Part shown: piece by piece, positions 1 through 11,200 of the stretch | Position numbering within the stretch: the stretch's first letter is position 1 | How the letters are laid out: each line of letters begins with the position of its first letter | Notes under the pieces: model-generated | Seen by the model: only the letters and a program-made list of their open reading frames with translations | Told to the model about the DNA's origin: nothing | The model's database searches: none | Assembly: GCA_918807975.1 (NCBI GenBank) | Contig: OU964921.1 | Location: forward strand, 28,236,498-28,300,497 | Direction: 5' to 3' | Source: Aplidium turbinatum | Taxonomy: Eukaryota; Chordata; Ascidiacea; Aplousobranchia; Polyclinidae | DNA: 64,000 bases | Translations under genes and position numbers: made by a program

Positions 1-660
1 GTGGATGGACCATACAAAACTAGTCGTATATGTTCTCTTCACTTCACTGGAGATGATTTTGTTCACCACTAACCCGATTTGGATCTTCCCAGCAATGAGT
101 GGCGTGCTGGGAACTTTAGGTGGTGCGTTTGCCACAAGTGCGAGTCTATGCCCCAGCCCAATGAATGTGTAGCCTATGTTGCTATGAAGTGCCACAGACG
201 AAAGAACTTTTGAAGAAAGACGCACCTACCTGTGTTACCAATTTAACCGATTTTGAGGCACACTTACATCCTGCAGTTCTGAGAACTTCTTTTTATGAGG
301 AGCAGGAAGAACTGGCGAAAAAGCAATAAACCGAAAGGAGAAAACGGAGACCTATCAAACGAGTAAGGATGCTACATTACGCTAAAAATACCCTAAACGC
401 TAAAGAATGCACACTAAAAGTTCTAAGTAATTTTATTTCCTTGCAGGCAGTATCGGTAATTAGTCGCTTACAGGCATGAATTAGATTGGAGTGAATACTA
501 CTTACTACATTACTACAAGGTGATGCTCTCGGGAGCAACAATCGGATTGTGCTGTCGTCATGCATTGACGAATCCGAAACAATTTTCAAGTCCAGATGGC
601 CGTTACACCGGATTTCAATGGCCAACTGAAGGCACATTATGAGAGAGAAAGAGAGAACTT
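1..660 (+). pseudogene. THAP + P2X7-type intracellular domain gene remnant (5' cut by window)
   Basis: The first 70 bases encode the end of a THAP-type zinc finger (frame 1, SRICSLHFTGDDF, with the C-x2-HF signature). From about 80 the reading continues as a P2X7-type C-terminal (ballast/zinc) domain: RWCVCHKCESMPQPNECV, then in a shifted frame DAPTCVTNLTDFEAHLHPAV (compare the CIT..LF..VL.R.VL stretch of P2X7), and near 505-640 LGSNNRIVLSSCI and PDGRYTGF. At least three frames are needed and there are stops, so this copy is broken. THAP domains bind DNA; the P2X7 C-terminal domain binds zinc and recurs in many invertebrate proteins that are not channels. No transmembrane or transposase part is seen. 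The same domain order is seen at 58112-58606, which argues for a real THAP/P2X7-domain family. Confidence 0.6.
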
Positions 661-1083
661 TTATTTATGTATGAATAAGTTAGTGAATATGAGTGATGAT
701 TTGTACGATTTCTTCATTTTAGATTTTGTAGGAACGCATCCAGTACAGTTTTATTAAACTGCAAAAAACAATAAATCTTTGAAAAAGCAACTGCTTGTAC
801 CAACTCCGACCAAACTGTAATCCACCAATTACATCTAGAAAGCATTTGTTTCATACGTCGCTAACGACGCCCACCCAGGATGACATAACACCACCAAAGT
901 CGTCCCAGAGCAGTAAAATATGGAGTTTTGCCTGTGGTGGCGCTGCGGAGCAGTCGTTTTGTATAAATTTTGCCCTAACCAGTCGAGCTTCGAGGTTAAG
1001 ATTAAAATGTTCGCTAAGCATAGTTCTGCGCTAGGAAATGCTTAGAAAAGTTACTATACTTGGGTCCAACCTGTCAGGGGCAC
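661..1083. other. Unassigned stretch
   Basis: AT-rich sequence between the THAP/P2X7 remnant and the first repeat block. A 79-codon open frame at 795-1034 has no recognisable motif and I do not call it a gene. Confidence 0.4.
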
Positions 1084-1500
1084 TTTAAAGCTGTTGAAAA
1101 CAAAAACTTGTATTTTGGAAATTTTTTATATCGTAGTCCTGGGAAGATCAAAACCCTAATCTTATTCCTAACTCTAACCAGGGCCGGATTTAGCTGATGG
1201 GGGGCCTCTGTGCAAAAAATTTTTTCGCGCCGTTGGCTCCAAAAACTACCTCTACAACTGCAATAGCATTAATCCAGCACTGCACAGCATTTTGCAGAAA
1301 ACTTCAAAGGCTGAAAGAAAAAAAAAACACAAAATCACATTTTTTCCACGTAGGGGGCCCTTTAAAATTTGGGAGGCCCAGGGTACCTGCACCCTCTGCC
1401 CCCCCCTAAATCCAGGCCTGACTCTAACCCATACCTTAACCCTTCCTAACTTTAATCCTAACTCTGGCAACACCTGATTGTGGAAAAATAGCCACTTTCT
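1084..1500. repeat. Dispersed repeat Z, copy 1, with degenerate telomere-like tract
   Basis: Starts at AAAGCTGTTGAAAACAAAAA and contains loose (C)CTAA-type tracts (about 1151-1180 and 1421-1462). It is homologous to 61105-61285. The second copy lacks the MITE at 1179-1420 and so gives the empty site. Confidence 0.7.
1179..1420. mobile_element. hAT-type MITE (242 bp)
   Basis: Inverted ends CAGGGCCGGATTTAG and CTAAATCCAGGCCTG, flanked by a perfect 8-bp target duplication ACTCTAAC (1171-1178 and 1421-1428). A relative in opposite orientation lies at 17491-17740. The paralogous empty site lies near 61170-61200. Non-coding; it would depend on a hAT transposase from elsewhere. Confidence 0.88.
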
Positions 1501-1504
1501 TATT

Positions 1505-2625
1505 TTTAAATTAAATTCTAACCCGAAGTGACTCAATCGTTAGGCTACGCATTTTGTGGCCGTTCAGTTTAATTTAGTTCTGACCATCACAGCGAAAAAA
1601 CAGTAGGCTATATGACAAACATAGCAGAGGCCTAGAAAAAGGTAGAAGCGACAAAATGGGACGTTATAACGTGCGTGATACCAAAGCAGGACAATCAGTT
1701 TAAAATATGGCACGGTCGCAACACTTTAAAGGCATACTAAATGAAAATTTCAAACCGGAATTAAGCATTAAAATGAGTAAACTGAACATTCAAGAATACA
1801 TTTCAAAAACAATTACCCAAAAAAAATTGTTTTCAATGGCGCTGGCAAGGCCCAAAGTCCAGTGTTTCATTTATTTTCATTTTTTTCAAAATGACCAAAA
1901 CGTGCAAACACTGCTCGAGAATACGTAATAAAAGACAGCAGTAACAAAAGCCACGTTACCACATTTGATGTTTTGAGCAAACTGTCTGCTGTTTTGATGT
2001 TGAAATGCGCTGTTTTGATGTACATACATACATAGCCTACAGTCAAATCGCCCGCAGTAACAATTATTGCGTGATCGGTTGATTGCAAGTCTTTTGTTAC
2101 GTAGACTGTACAGTCGCACGCTTCGTTGCTCAGGCCCAATCTCATTTTGAAAGCTCTGACAAAAGCACGCGCACAATGGTGGTCAGACCGCAATGGGGCA
2201 AAATTTTATTGAAAATTGTTTTATGGTAGCATGTTAAACACAAAGAACGTGGAAAATCGCCAAGTCAGGTTTTTCCTTTAGTACCCTTTTAATAAAAGTT
2301 TTGTAAATTTAGAATTTTTCTTTACTAAGATTAATTGTTAAAGAAAAAAAACTCACTAGCCTTTTTTTTCTCTTTTTTCTAAACTTATTAAAATTTTATT
2401 AAGGTGTTGCGACCGTGCCATATTTTAAACTGATTGTCCTGCTTTTGTATCACGCACGTTATAACGTCCGTGTTTTGTCGCTTCTACCTTTTTCTAAACA
2501 TCTATGTTTGTCATATACTATTTTTTCGTTGTAATGGTCAGAACAAAAAACAAACTAAACTAAACGGCCACAAAAATACGTAGCCTAACGATTGAGTCAT
2601 TTCGGGTTAGAATTTAGTTTAAAAA
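1505..2625. repeat. Palindromic repeat X with internal element
   Basis: Left arm (about 1508-1722) and right arm (about 2400-2620) are inverted copies: both carry the CTCAATCGTTAGGCTACG-type end and the GTGTTGCGACCGTGCC inner border. The arm sequence is related to the arms of the foldback elements at 2909-5980 and 15834-20536. One arm recurs alone at 58607-58780. Confidence 0.75.
1718..2297. mobile_element. MITE family Y, copy 1 (~580 bp)
   Basis: Nearly the same sequence as 59274-59854 in the same orientation. Ends are inverted (ACTTTAAAGGCATACTAAA at left against CTTTAGTACCCTTTT at right). It sits between the arms of repeat X. No open frame of note; a 73-codon frame is shared by both copies but looks incidental. 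Confidence 0.7.
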
Positions 2626-2739
2626 AATCACCTCCTGGTAGTATCGAACTCATATTCTTGGGAGTACGAGCCAGACAAAGATCGCACGTACCACTGATTC
2701 ACTTGGCAAAAACAGTTGAATTTAGAAGTTATATATGTA

Positions 2740-2888
2740 CAGTCAAACTTCGATACTATGCCACCTTGCTATTATGCCACTCTCGCTACTATACCGCTTT
2801 TGATCATCACCAACTAAATTCAATAGAAAATGTATTTACTATGCCATCCCTTACTCTCGCTAGTATGCCACATGAGAGTACAGTACTG
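2740..2888. mobile_element. Short pogo-end MITE (149 bp)
   Basis: Begins CAGTCAAACTTCGATACTAT and ends CAGTACTG, flanked by TA at both sides. A near-identical copy lies in the loop at 6616-6770. The left end matches the terminal repeat of the adjacent 2891-7817 element. Confidence 0.6.
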
Positions 2889-3420
2889 TACAGTCAAGCT
2901 TCGATACTCGGAATGGCCCGTTTCGGCGAGTCCGATTCGGCGAGTCCGATTCGACTAGTCCGATTCGGCGAGTTTCCTATTTGGCGAGAGCCATTTTCGG
3001 CGAGTGCCCTATTCGGCGAGTTTTTGAAATTTTTAAAAGGAAATTATCGGGTACCGTAGCCTAATTACAATTGCCATTTTTACATCGTTTTAACGTCGCT
3101 AAACGTTGAAATCGTGCAGAAAGGAATAAAAAGAAAATGTTTGAACTATTAAATTAAAATTCGTCATGTCAGTTCAGTTATTTATATTTTTGACCATCAT
3201 ATCAAAAACAATACACGTCAACATAGCAAAGGTAGAAGCGACAAAACGCGAACGTTAAAACGTGCTTGTGACCGAAGTAAGTTGTTGAGTTGAAAGAAAT
3301 TTGGCAAGGTTGCATCACCTTCAGAAAAATTTAAGATATGAAGGAAAAATAAAACAAAGAAAATGTTAGAAAAAAAATAATGTTTATGTCTATAAGTTAG
3401 TACTTTTGAATAGTTAAAAT

Positions 3421-4681
3421 CATAGGCGCCTAACTATTTTTTTGGCCGTGGGGGCGAAAACGTGTTTCATCAGCAGCAACGTAAATTCAGTGAAATGTCA
3501 CGCAGATGGATGACGTAATTATGTCGTCACACTAGGATTGCTTTTATTGCCACACTCGGAGTTATCGCTACGTTCGACCTGCCGTTAATTATTATAAACA
3601 AAGCTCGACCAAAACACATGCTATGCGTCTGCGTTGGCTAGCGGTTGATGGACTGCGACTCTTTAAGCAAAGCACAACATAAAGTTTAGCAACGAACTAG
3701 ATTTATTAGCATGAAACAAGAGACGAAAAGGTTTACTAAAAAGTATACTGTAAATGGAATGAAAATACTAACTTGATCATATGCTTGAAAATATACCTGT
3801 TGAAAGCAAAATCATTCATGTTTACATCAATTCAACAGCACGTCACCTTTAATAAATTTAAAAGTTGCTGACATCCGTAAACAGCCCTTGAAAAATAGTT
3901 ACAGAGAGACGTTTGATTAAGTTTTCGACTTGACATTGCTCCCTTTTCACTACAATATCGCAACTTATGGCTGACCAGCTTTCAAGTTCCAATTCGCTGT
4001 AATACGCCCGTTTTCGTGTTGCAGATGAAACAAAAGATGCGCATATTCCCCGCCTTTGATCGGGTTTCCATGGCAACGGACGTGTGTGCGCCATGCAGTT
4101 GGGTCCCTTGTTGTGTTGATTATGCCGCTTGTGCGACTGTGGGCAGTGCGGTTTGTACCAGCCCTTGTTACGTTGGTTAATGGTAACCTCGGGCCGAGAC
4201 TTCAAGTTCATTTTCACAGCAACCGATTCACTGCCGCGACAATTCTCTGCAGAGGTTTCGACTTCCGAAAGCGACAGCGAGGCTGTTTGCTAGCGCATTA
4301 AGTTAAACGCACGCTGCGTCAACGTAGCAAATTATGTTGTTTTTGGGTGCATTCAACATCTGATGACATTGAATCGACGCAAAATGGTAGATTTTTGCTA
4401 TGTCACAGGCAGCAAAATCAGTCATTTTTACATTGATTTTACGTCTGCAGACGTTAAATCAACGTAAAAATGACAGATTTTTTTGTCTGGGGTGGGATTG
4501 TAGCATCGCTACTCGTTTTAGTGATTATTTACTGCGAAGCTGTTGCGGTTTGCATTTAAAAATGTTTTCCTGCTGCCGATCGCTAGTTCATCTATTGTTT
4601 TATGTATCAATGCCGCATAAAAAGTTGCTCCCACGCGGAAATATGCGTGGGGGCCTGGTCCCCACGGCTTAGGCGCCTATG
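3421..4681. mobile_element. hAT-like element with CATAGGCGCC ends (1.26 kb)
   Basis: Ends CATAGGCGCCTAA and TTAGGCGCCTATG, flanked by a perfect 8-bp duplication GTTAAAAT (3413-3420, 4682-4689). The opposite FB arm (near 5315-5330) keeps the corresponding unfilled site. A 119-codon minus-strand frame (3858-4217) shows no recognisable domain. A small palindromic repeat lies at its right side. Confidence 0.82.
4401..4491. repeat. Small palindromic repeat, CTGCAG-centred
   Basis: Inverted halves around ACGTCTGCAGACGT with a GTCTGGGG end. Same family as 11678-11766 and 20125-20212. Confidence 0.7.
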
Positions 4682-6176
4682 GTTAAAATGATTAGTTTGG
4701 ATCAACAAATGTGTGACCTACACTCCTACAGCTTAGATTGAAAGGAAATTATCGGGTAGGCTACCGTAGCCTAGTTATCCCGACCAGCAAAAATTTGTTC
4801 CAAAAACCCAGTTAGCCTAACAGTTCATTTTTACATTGTAGTAACAGAATGAAAAGGCTAACCAAGTGTGTGGCCTATCGTTTTAACGTCGCTAAACGTT
4901 GAAATCGTGTAGAAAAGGGTGCTTTTGCTGACTAGGATACGTTGAAACTGAGAAACATTCACAGAAGCCCTACAATACGTTGCATTTTTAAGATAATGTA
5001 TTCAGACGTTGAATCAATGCACAAATGAAATGTTATGCTAAATGGGTTCTTGGAACAAAGCGTAGGGCTTCTGTGAATGTTTCTCAGTTTCAAAGTATCC
5101 TAGTCAGCAAAAGCTCCCTTTTCTACACGATTTCAACGTTTAGCGACGTTAACACGATAGGCCACACATTTGTTTAGCCTTTTCATTCTGTTACTACAAT
5201 GTAAAAATGAACTGTGTTCTTGGAACAAATTTTTGCTGGTTGGGATAACTAGGCTACGGTACCCGATAACTTCCTTTCAATCCAAGCTGTAGGCCACACA
5301 TTTGTTGGTCCAAACTAATCTTTTTAACTATTCAAAAGTACTAACTTATAGACATAAACATGATCTATTTTTTTTTTTTTTTTGTAACATTTTCTTTGTT
5401 TTATTTTCCCTTCATATCTTAAATTTTTCTGAAAGTGTTGCGACCGTGCCAAATTTCTTTCAACTCAATAACTTACTTCGGTCACAAGCACGTTTTAACG
5501 TTCGCGTTTTGTCGCTTCTACCTTTTTCTACACCTTTGCTATGTTGACGTGTATTGTTTTTGATATCATGATCAGAAATAAAAACAACTGAACTGACATG
5601 ACGAATTCAAGCACGTTTAAACGTTCGCGTTTTGTCGCGTCTACCTTTGCTATGTTGACGTGTATTGTTTTTCATATGATGGTCAGAAATAAAAACAACT
5701 GAACTGACATGAAGAATTTTAATTTAATAGTTCAAACATTTTCCTTTTATTCCTTTCTGCACGATTTCAACGTTTAGCGACGTTAAAACGATGTAAAAAC
5801 GGCAATTATAATTAGGCTACGGTACCCGATAATTTCCATTCAAAAATTTCAAAAACTCGCCGAATAGGGCACTCGCCGAAAAGGGCTCTCGCCGAATAGG
5901 GAACTCGCCGAATCGGACTAGTCGAATCGGACTCGCCGAATCGGACTCGCCAAATCGGACTCGCCAAATAGTAGCAGACCCTCGATACTATGCTACCCTT
6001 TGGGACCGCGAGAAAGTGGCATAGTAATAGTATCGAGAGTTTGTAAAAACAGCCATGTGACATGACAATGTAATGCCACGTTGTGTTGTACGATTATAAT
6101 TGTACGAGGAAATCCAATCTGAGCAAGGCGATGTTAAATTTGCTCGAGACCTGGGAAGCGCTGCCTTCCGAGGAAG

Positions 6177-6422
6177 ATGCACGAGAACGAGGAGATCGAG
6201 CTTTCTGACTTTCTTGAAGCTGATGAGCGCGTCGAGACTGGTGGGTCTTTTACACTAGATGAGATTGCAAAGGAGATGTTGCTCCGCGAGGAGCCGATTG
6301 AAAGCGAAGATGATGAGATAACTGTTGAGGAGGAAATTGTTTCGTTCGAGGAAGCCCAGTGGGCATGGAGCACTGTCTGGAAGTTCACGCAGCACTGTCC
6401 GGAAGTTCATGCAGCAGAGTAG
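6177..6422 (+). pseudogene. Acidic pogo/Jerky-type transposase C-terminal relic
   Basis: An 81-codon frame rich in Asp and Glu (EPIESEDDEITVEEEIVSFE) followed by EEAQWAWSTV. This resembles the acidic tail and final helix of Tigger/Jerky-type transposases (an E-A-..-L-.. motif near the C-terminus). No DDE core or CENP-B DNA-binding region is present. The second copy is on the minus strand at about 7430-7615. The family assignment is an inference from the TA duplication, the terminal repeat and the tail motif. Confidence 0.45.
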
Positions 6423-6615
6423 CAGGAAACCCAGTATGATGCAAGCATGCGATCGGCTAGACGACGAGGTGCATGAAATCCGCGGAAAGAACGTGCGCCA
6501 GCTGACGATTCCTCACATTAAATGCACAATGTGCTTTGCACATACATATACTTTTGCCGTTTTACAGCCGTTTAATCGTTTCGTTTGTAGCGTTTGTTAT
6601 TTCGTCAATACAGTA

Positions 6616-6770
6616 ATACAGTCAAACTTCGATACTATGCTATGCCACCTTGCTATTATGTCACTCTCGCTACTATACCACTTTTGATCATCACCAACTA
6701 AATTCAATGGAAAATATATTTACTATGCCATCCCTTACCCTCGCTAGTATGCCACATGAAAGTACAGAAT
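6616..6770. mobile_element. Short pogo-end MITE in the foldback loop
   Basis: Homologous to 2740-2888 (CAGTCAAACTTCGATACTAT start), flanked by TA. It sits at the centre of the inverted repeat formed by 6512-6615 and 6770-6862. Confidence 0.6.
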
Positions 6771-6954
6771 TACTGTATTAACGAAACAACAAACGCTACA
6801 AACGAAACGATTAAACGGCTGTAAAACGGAAAAAGTATATGTATGTGCATGTAATGTGTTCTCTCAAGTTATCTACTGTAGCTCAGCTCAAAACTGTGAG
6901 GGATCGTCAGCTGGCGCACGTTCTTTCGGCGGATTTTGTACACCTTGTCTAGCC

Positions 6955-7401
6955 CAGAGGTCACCAAACTACGGCCCGCAGGCCGAAACCGGCCCGCAAA
7001 CTGATTCATCCGGCCCGCCACGTGCTGCGGAAATAACAGCTACACTACAACTGTTGAGGAAAAAAGTTACCAAACTTTTTGTAAAGGACTGACCTTGCTG
7101 TTTATCATTCGGCTAGGCCACCACAAATGGGGACAGCCTAGGCCAAACTTGGAAAGGTGTAATGTTTTTTCTACAGCACGATGCCCTGTAGTATATCACA
7201 GCAGGGGATAACTTTTCCAGCAACCTTTCGATTTCCATCACAACTTTGCTATTCCACCGCTGGCTTAGTTATTTATTGTGCTCAATTCAAGTCATTGGAG
7301 ATTCTAAATAGTCGTTTATCTTTTCGCAATTTGCACCCGGCCCGCAGCTGTTAATCTCGCAGCAATCCGGCCCTCAGAGAAAGAAGTTTGGTGACGCCTG
7401 G
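6955..7401. mobile_element. hAT-type MITE (447 bp)
   Basis: Ends CAGAGGTCACCAAACT and AGTTTGGTGACGCCTG with a perfect 8-bp duplication GTCTAGCC (6947-6954, 7402-7409). GGCCCGC repeats near the ends match the elements at 26162-26979 and 43549-44706. Confidence 0.88.
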
Positions 7402-7429
7402 TCTAGCCGATCGCATGCTTGCATCACAC

Positions 7430-7615
7430 TGGGCTTCCTGCTTCTCTGCTGCAAAAACTTCCGGACAGTGCTCCATGCCCACTGGGCTTCCTCGAACGAA
7501 ACGATTTCCTCCTCAACAGTTATCTCATCATCTTTGCTTTCAATCAGCTCCTCGCGGAGCAACATCTCCTTTGCAACTCATCCAGTGTGAAAGACCCACC
7601 AGTCTCGTTCTCGTG
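7430..7615 (-). pseudogene. Second acidic pogo-type relic (inverted copy)
   Basis: Minus-strand copy of the 6177-6422 coding stretch, with SKDDEITVEEEIVSFEEAQW. Relative to the left copy it has lost the segment between the HENE and ETGGSF positions, so the arms are not identical and the foldback is not brand new. Confidence 0.45.
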
Positions 7616-7819
7616 CATCTTTCTCGGAAGGCAGCGCTTCCCAGATCTCGAGCAAATTTAACATCGCCTGGCTCAGATTGGATTTCCTCGTACAATTATA
7701 ATCGTACAACATAACGTGGCATTACATTGTCATGTCACATGGCTGTTTTTACAAACTCTCGATACTATGCCACTTTCTCGCGGTCCCAAAAGGTGGCATA
7801 GTATCGAAGTTTGACTGTA

Positions 7820-8148
7820 TGCAGTTTTTTCATTTGTTCTTCCATCTTTTGCTTTGAAAGAGAAGGTGAAAAAAGAAAAAAAAAACAGCAAGCGCGCAAA
7901 AGCAACAACAGCATAGCCACTTCCTAAATAATAAGGATGTCTAACTTACTGTATTTTTCTTTTCAGAATTATTGTTTGACGTAGATATTTTGTAATTACT
8001 TAAAAACCAAAGAAGTTCTGAATTCATATGGATCTATATTCTATATTGGCGGTGGCTTTGAAAATTTCAAACATTTTCCATTTTTATTTTAATAAATGAG
8101 CGCAAACAAGCTTTAAATCTTGAGACATACAATTTATAATGCATAAAC
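7820..8148 (+). promoter_or_regulatory. Probable 5'UTR of NISCH with strong 3' splice site
   Basis: A pyrimidine-rich acceptor TTTTTCTTTTCAG ends at 7966. It may mark a non-coding upstream exon junction or a spliced-leader acceptor. At least two short upstream ATGs (near 8034 and 8140) precede the main start. An in-frame TAA at 8137-8139 lies just before the start codon, which bounds the coding region. No TATA box or initiator could be assigned with confidence. Confidence 0.4.
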
Positions 8149-8205
8149 ATGATGTCAGAGTCACTGGTATATATTGTAGAAGCAAACCAAGCTCAAGATT
8201 TCACA
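8149..8205 (+). CDS. NISCH: NISCH exon 1 (start codon)
   Basis: Begins ATGATG; either ATG could start. It encodes MMSESLVYIVEANQAQDFT and ends at a consensus GTAAGT donor, phase 0. An in-frame stop 4 codons upstream and direct continuity with the PX strand of exon 2 support this start. Confidence 0.75.
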
Positions 8206-11200
8206 GTAAGTATGTATTAATATATATTAAGGCTTACCGTATCGTAAACGATTGATAATTGTGTGAAATTTTACCATTATCATCATGCGTCGTCTTTGAG
8301 CCATAGATGAAATTGAATTTACGTCAAATAGCCGACTGTGGTCAATTACCTTGCACCAAATTGGGCACATCAGAATGTTGTGAACCCACATTCATTGCTG
8401 AAATTGTATTACTAATGAACAAGCCTTTTTGACTTATCAAATTAATAAAAAGTTTCAAGCTGTGCTGTGTTGCAATTACGGGTGTTCAATTTCGATTTTC
8501 AATTCGATTTCGAATAAGGTGATATTCGAAATTCGTTTTCGTATCGGACATATTCAAAATTATAGCTGCCCTTTCGGCTGAACGCGGTTGAAAGTAACGC
8601 GAGTGACGCGAAATCTGTCTTGTCGCATTTTGCAACCGAAAAAAGACTTCGACGCATGCGCATCGTCGATCACGTGACTATCACACGCTCTCGCGGGTCC
8701 AACGGCCAGTCCTGCACACGTGCGTTGAGGAAAGTCGTGCGCAACGTCGTTGTCTTCCACGCGCGTGCAGCCAACGGAAGGTGTCAGTTCTTCCGATTCC
8801 GATAGCCTCGACGTTGAGCCAACACAGGCGACGCCATCAGGCGATGAGCGAAGACGCCAGACCACTCTGACGGAACTCTTCTCCATGGGCAGGGTCCAGA
8901 CGGAAGACTCCAACAACAGTGATGATGATGAAATCAGCTCAATCTCTGTAAAAGCTAGCCGCGAAGGTGTTTGTGATCCCAACGACCTCGGCTCCAGCGG
9001 AGCGATCGTTTTCAAAAGCTGGCCTGACCATCACGAAGCTGAGATCCCGACTGACGGGTGACCACTGACCATGTCGATCAGCTTGTGTTCTTAAACACCA
9101 ACATGGGCCTGGAGCTGTAGACGTTATTTTGTGTTCTTTTTTCTCAAATTTTCATGGCGTTTTTTCGTGTTTTCTAGCGAATTTTCATGGCGCTTCTTTC
9201 AATGAAATCACATTTTGCAGTGTGGTGAATAGTTGTGATATTCGAAATCGAAATTCGGAAATCGAAAATAAATTGAATTTCGAATATTAAAATAATCGAA
9301 ATTGAACACCCCTAGTTGCAATGTGTATAAAAATTTTGCTAATTTTGCAGTATAATTTTACTGACCACATAATATATAAATAGGCTTGCACTGCCTTTGA
9401 ATTTAATGTAGGCAATTGTCAAGTTGAATGGAGAAGTAATTAAACAACATGCAGCAACTAAAACCCTATCAAAACATTTTCAGTGCTGCTCATTGTCTAT
9501 TTGTGATTGTTAAATAGAAAAGAATTATCATTTGTCGGTTTGATGCATTTCAGGTACGGTACTGGCACATTATGCAATTAATAGATAAATTATTTTCCAA
9601 CCCTGGTAACTTTTGGACTGGTAATACTGGGGTGGAACCGTTTTGCAAACATGATAGAAAGTTTGTTCCAAACATCCCTTGGCTATTGTTGCTAATCTTT
9701 GACATAACTATGTCGAAGGAGCCTTTTTGTATTGAATGTTGGTTGTTAGTCGAATAATTGTGTACAAATGAATTTTAGTCTGAGAGCATTGCCATTTCTA
9801 CAAGTCTTAAAAGATGGTAGTTAATACTGACTGAAAAAGTTTGAGGCAACTTTGTGTAAGCCTAATTAGAAAAAAATGTGAATGAAGGGCCAGAGTACAA
9901 ATATGAGTTCTATGACAATAAATATCATAATTCAGCACAATAAGAATGTAAGTTTAGTTCATATATCAGTTATTGGTAATTTTTTTAATGTTAGACAGTT
10001 TTCAAATTTCGATCTCCAACACCATCGTGAAATAAATGTCACTAAACTACTTAGGCTATTAGCTTGTTAAAGGAATGACTTTCATTAATTTAGGCTACAA
10101 AGTAGGTAGGTGAAAAATTCGCAACCCACCACTTATTCTTGCAACTCCTTAACCAGGCTATCTCAATTCTTAACTTAGCTAAACTTGCACTTTTTTGAAC
10201 TGTCCAATGTCCATCTCCTGCTGGAAAGTTGTCAATGTAAAAGCAGCATGGTTTGTAAGAAGTGCTTGGGAATTATGTTGTGATGATACAAATGTGATTA
10301 TTACAGTTGTCGATTTACTTTTCAGGAGTATTCAATTGAAGTCCATCATGGAGGTTTTATTTGGACAGTTAAACACAGATACAGTGAATTTAAAGAAATG
10401 CATGACATGGTATGTTATCAAAATGACAAGTATTATATACCGGCATAGGCGTCGAAATAGGGTGGGCCGGGTGGGCGGCGCCCACCCTGCCGTGAAACGA
10501 GGGTGGGCGAAATATGTTGCGCCCACCCTGTCTTCATGACACTTATGAAGAGTTTGTTACAATTATTTCCGTTTATGTTAAACGCTGAATTATCCAACCA
10601 ACTGCAGCGCAACTTCTTGTTTTGCGCTATGTCTCTCGCTAGGTCTATGACAGAACAAAGCAATTCCGCAACAACGCTGCGTTGAAAAAAATGCGTTTAG
10701 GCACGATTTGATATCAAGCCAATACACTGTAAAACCGCCGAACTCATCTCTCTCTCTCTTGGGACGCCGCATGTTGAAAACCTGTCTAGAGCAGAAAGTG
10801 AAGACAATTAAAATCTGCGTGCCCTAGCTTTTCGTGGTAATCGAAATTGCGCTGACAAATGTGTCTGTACTTGAAACGCTAAATCGGATGCGCGCATTTA
10901 CCGCAATCCTCTCTTCTAAAAGGACATGTCGTACGTTTCCTCTATTTTCATATTGAATATCGTCGCGGTTAGAAACGAAAATCAGCATCTGCAAACCATT
11001 TTCGGTACTCACTGCATTGTTGTTTCTCCGGCAACTGCCAAACGCTGGCAATTCCTGGTGAGAGAAAGCCACGTTTGATCTTTTCCCCGAATGGTCTCCT
11101 TTCGTTACGCCACAATCAAACTTCAGTTCTGGGTCAGCGTAAGGGAATATGAATATGACATCATAATGAACATGACAATAAAATAACCGATACAAACTAA

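Larger units (their letters stand above)
2909..5980. mobile_element. Foldback (FB/Mutator-like) element, copy A (3.07 kb)
   Basis: Begins CGGAATGGCCCGTTTCGGCG and ends GTAGCAGACC. Both termini consist of short tandem repeats of the type TTCGGCGAGTCCGA in opposite orientation. Target duplication TTCGATACT / CTCGATACT (8 of 9 match), inside the pogo terminal repeat. Beyond the terminal arrays the arms stay inverted: 2909-3420 against 5330-5980, and 4690-4990 against 4990-5320. A hAT-like insert (3421-4681) interrupts the left arm only. Tandem-repeat termini plus a 9-bp duplication fit the foldback group, which is linked to Mutator-like elements. No transposase is seen. Confidence 0.82.
2891..7817. 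mobile_element. pogo/Tigger-type foldback element, interrupted by other elements
   Basis: Outer ends CAGTCAAGCTTCGATACT (2891) and its inverted partner AGTATCGAAGTTTGACTG (ending 7817) are flanked by TA (2889-2890 and 7818-7819), as in pogo and Tc1 elements. Two long arms (about 5981-6615 and 6770-7817, without the insert at 6955-7401) are inverted copies of each other. Each arm carries one copy of a small acidic coding region (6177-6422 on + and about 7430-7615 on -). The left terminal repeat is split by the 3 kb FB element 2909-5980, and the right arm by a hAT MITE. The right-arm coding copy lacks about 45 bp present in the left. Confidence 0.75.

Noticed and set aside
2592-3059. 155-codon + frame
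   Set aside because: It runs across repeat X, a MITE and the FB terminal array; its Phe-Gly-Glu repeats come from the tandem units.
3858-4217. 119-codon minus frame in the CATAGGCGCC element
   Set aside because: No recognisable domain, and it is open on both strands in places. Kept only as a note in the element entry.
8560-9015. 151-codon minus frame
   Set aside because: Antisense to the + frame 8750-9061 within a hAT-type element. No motif on either strand is decisive.
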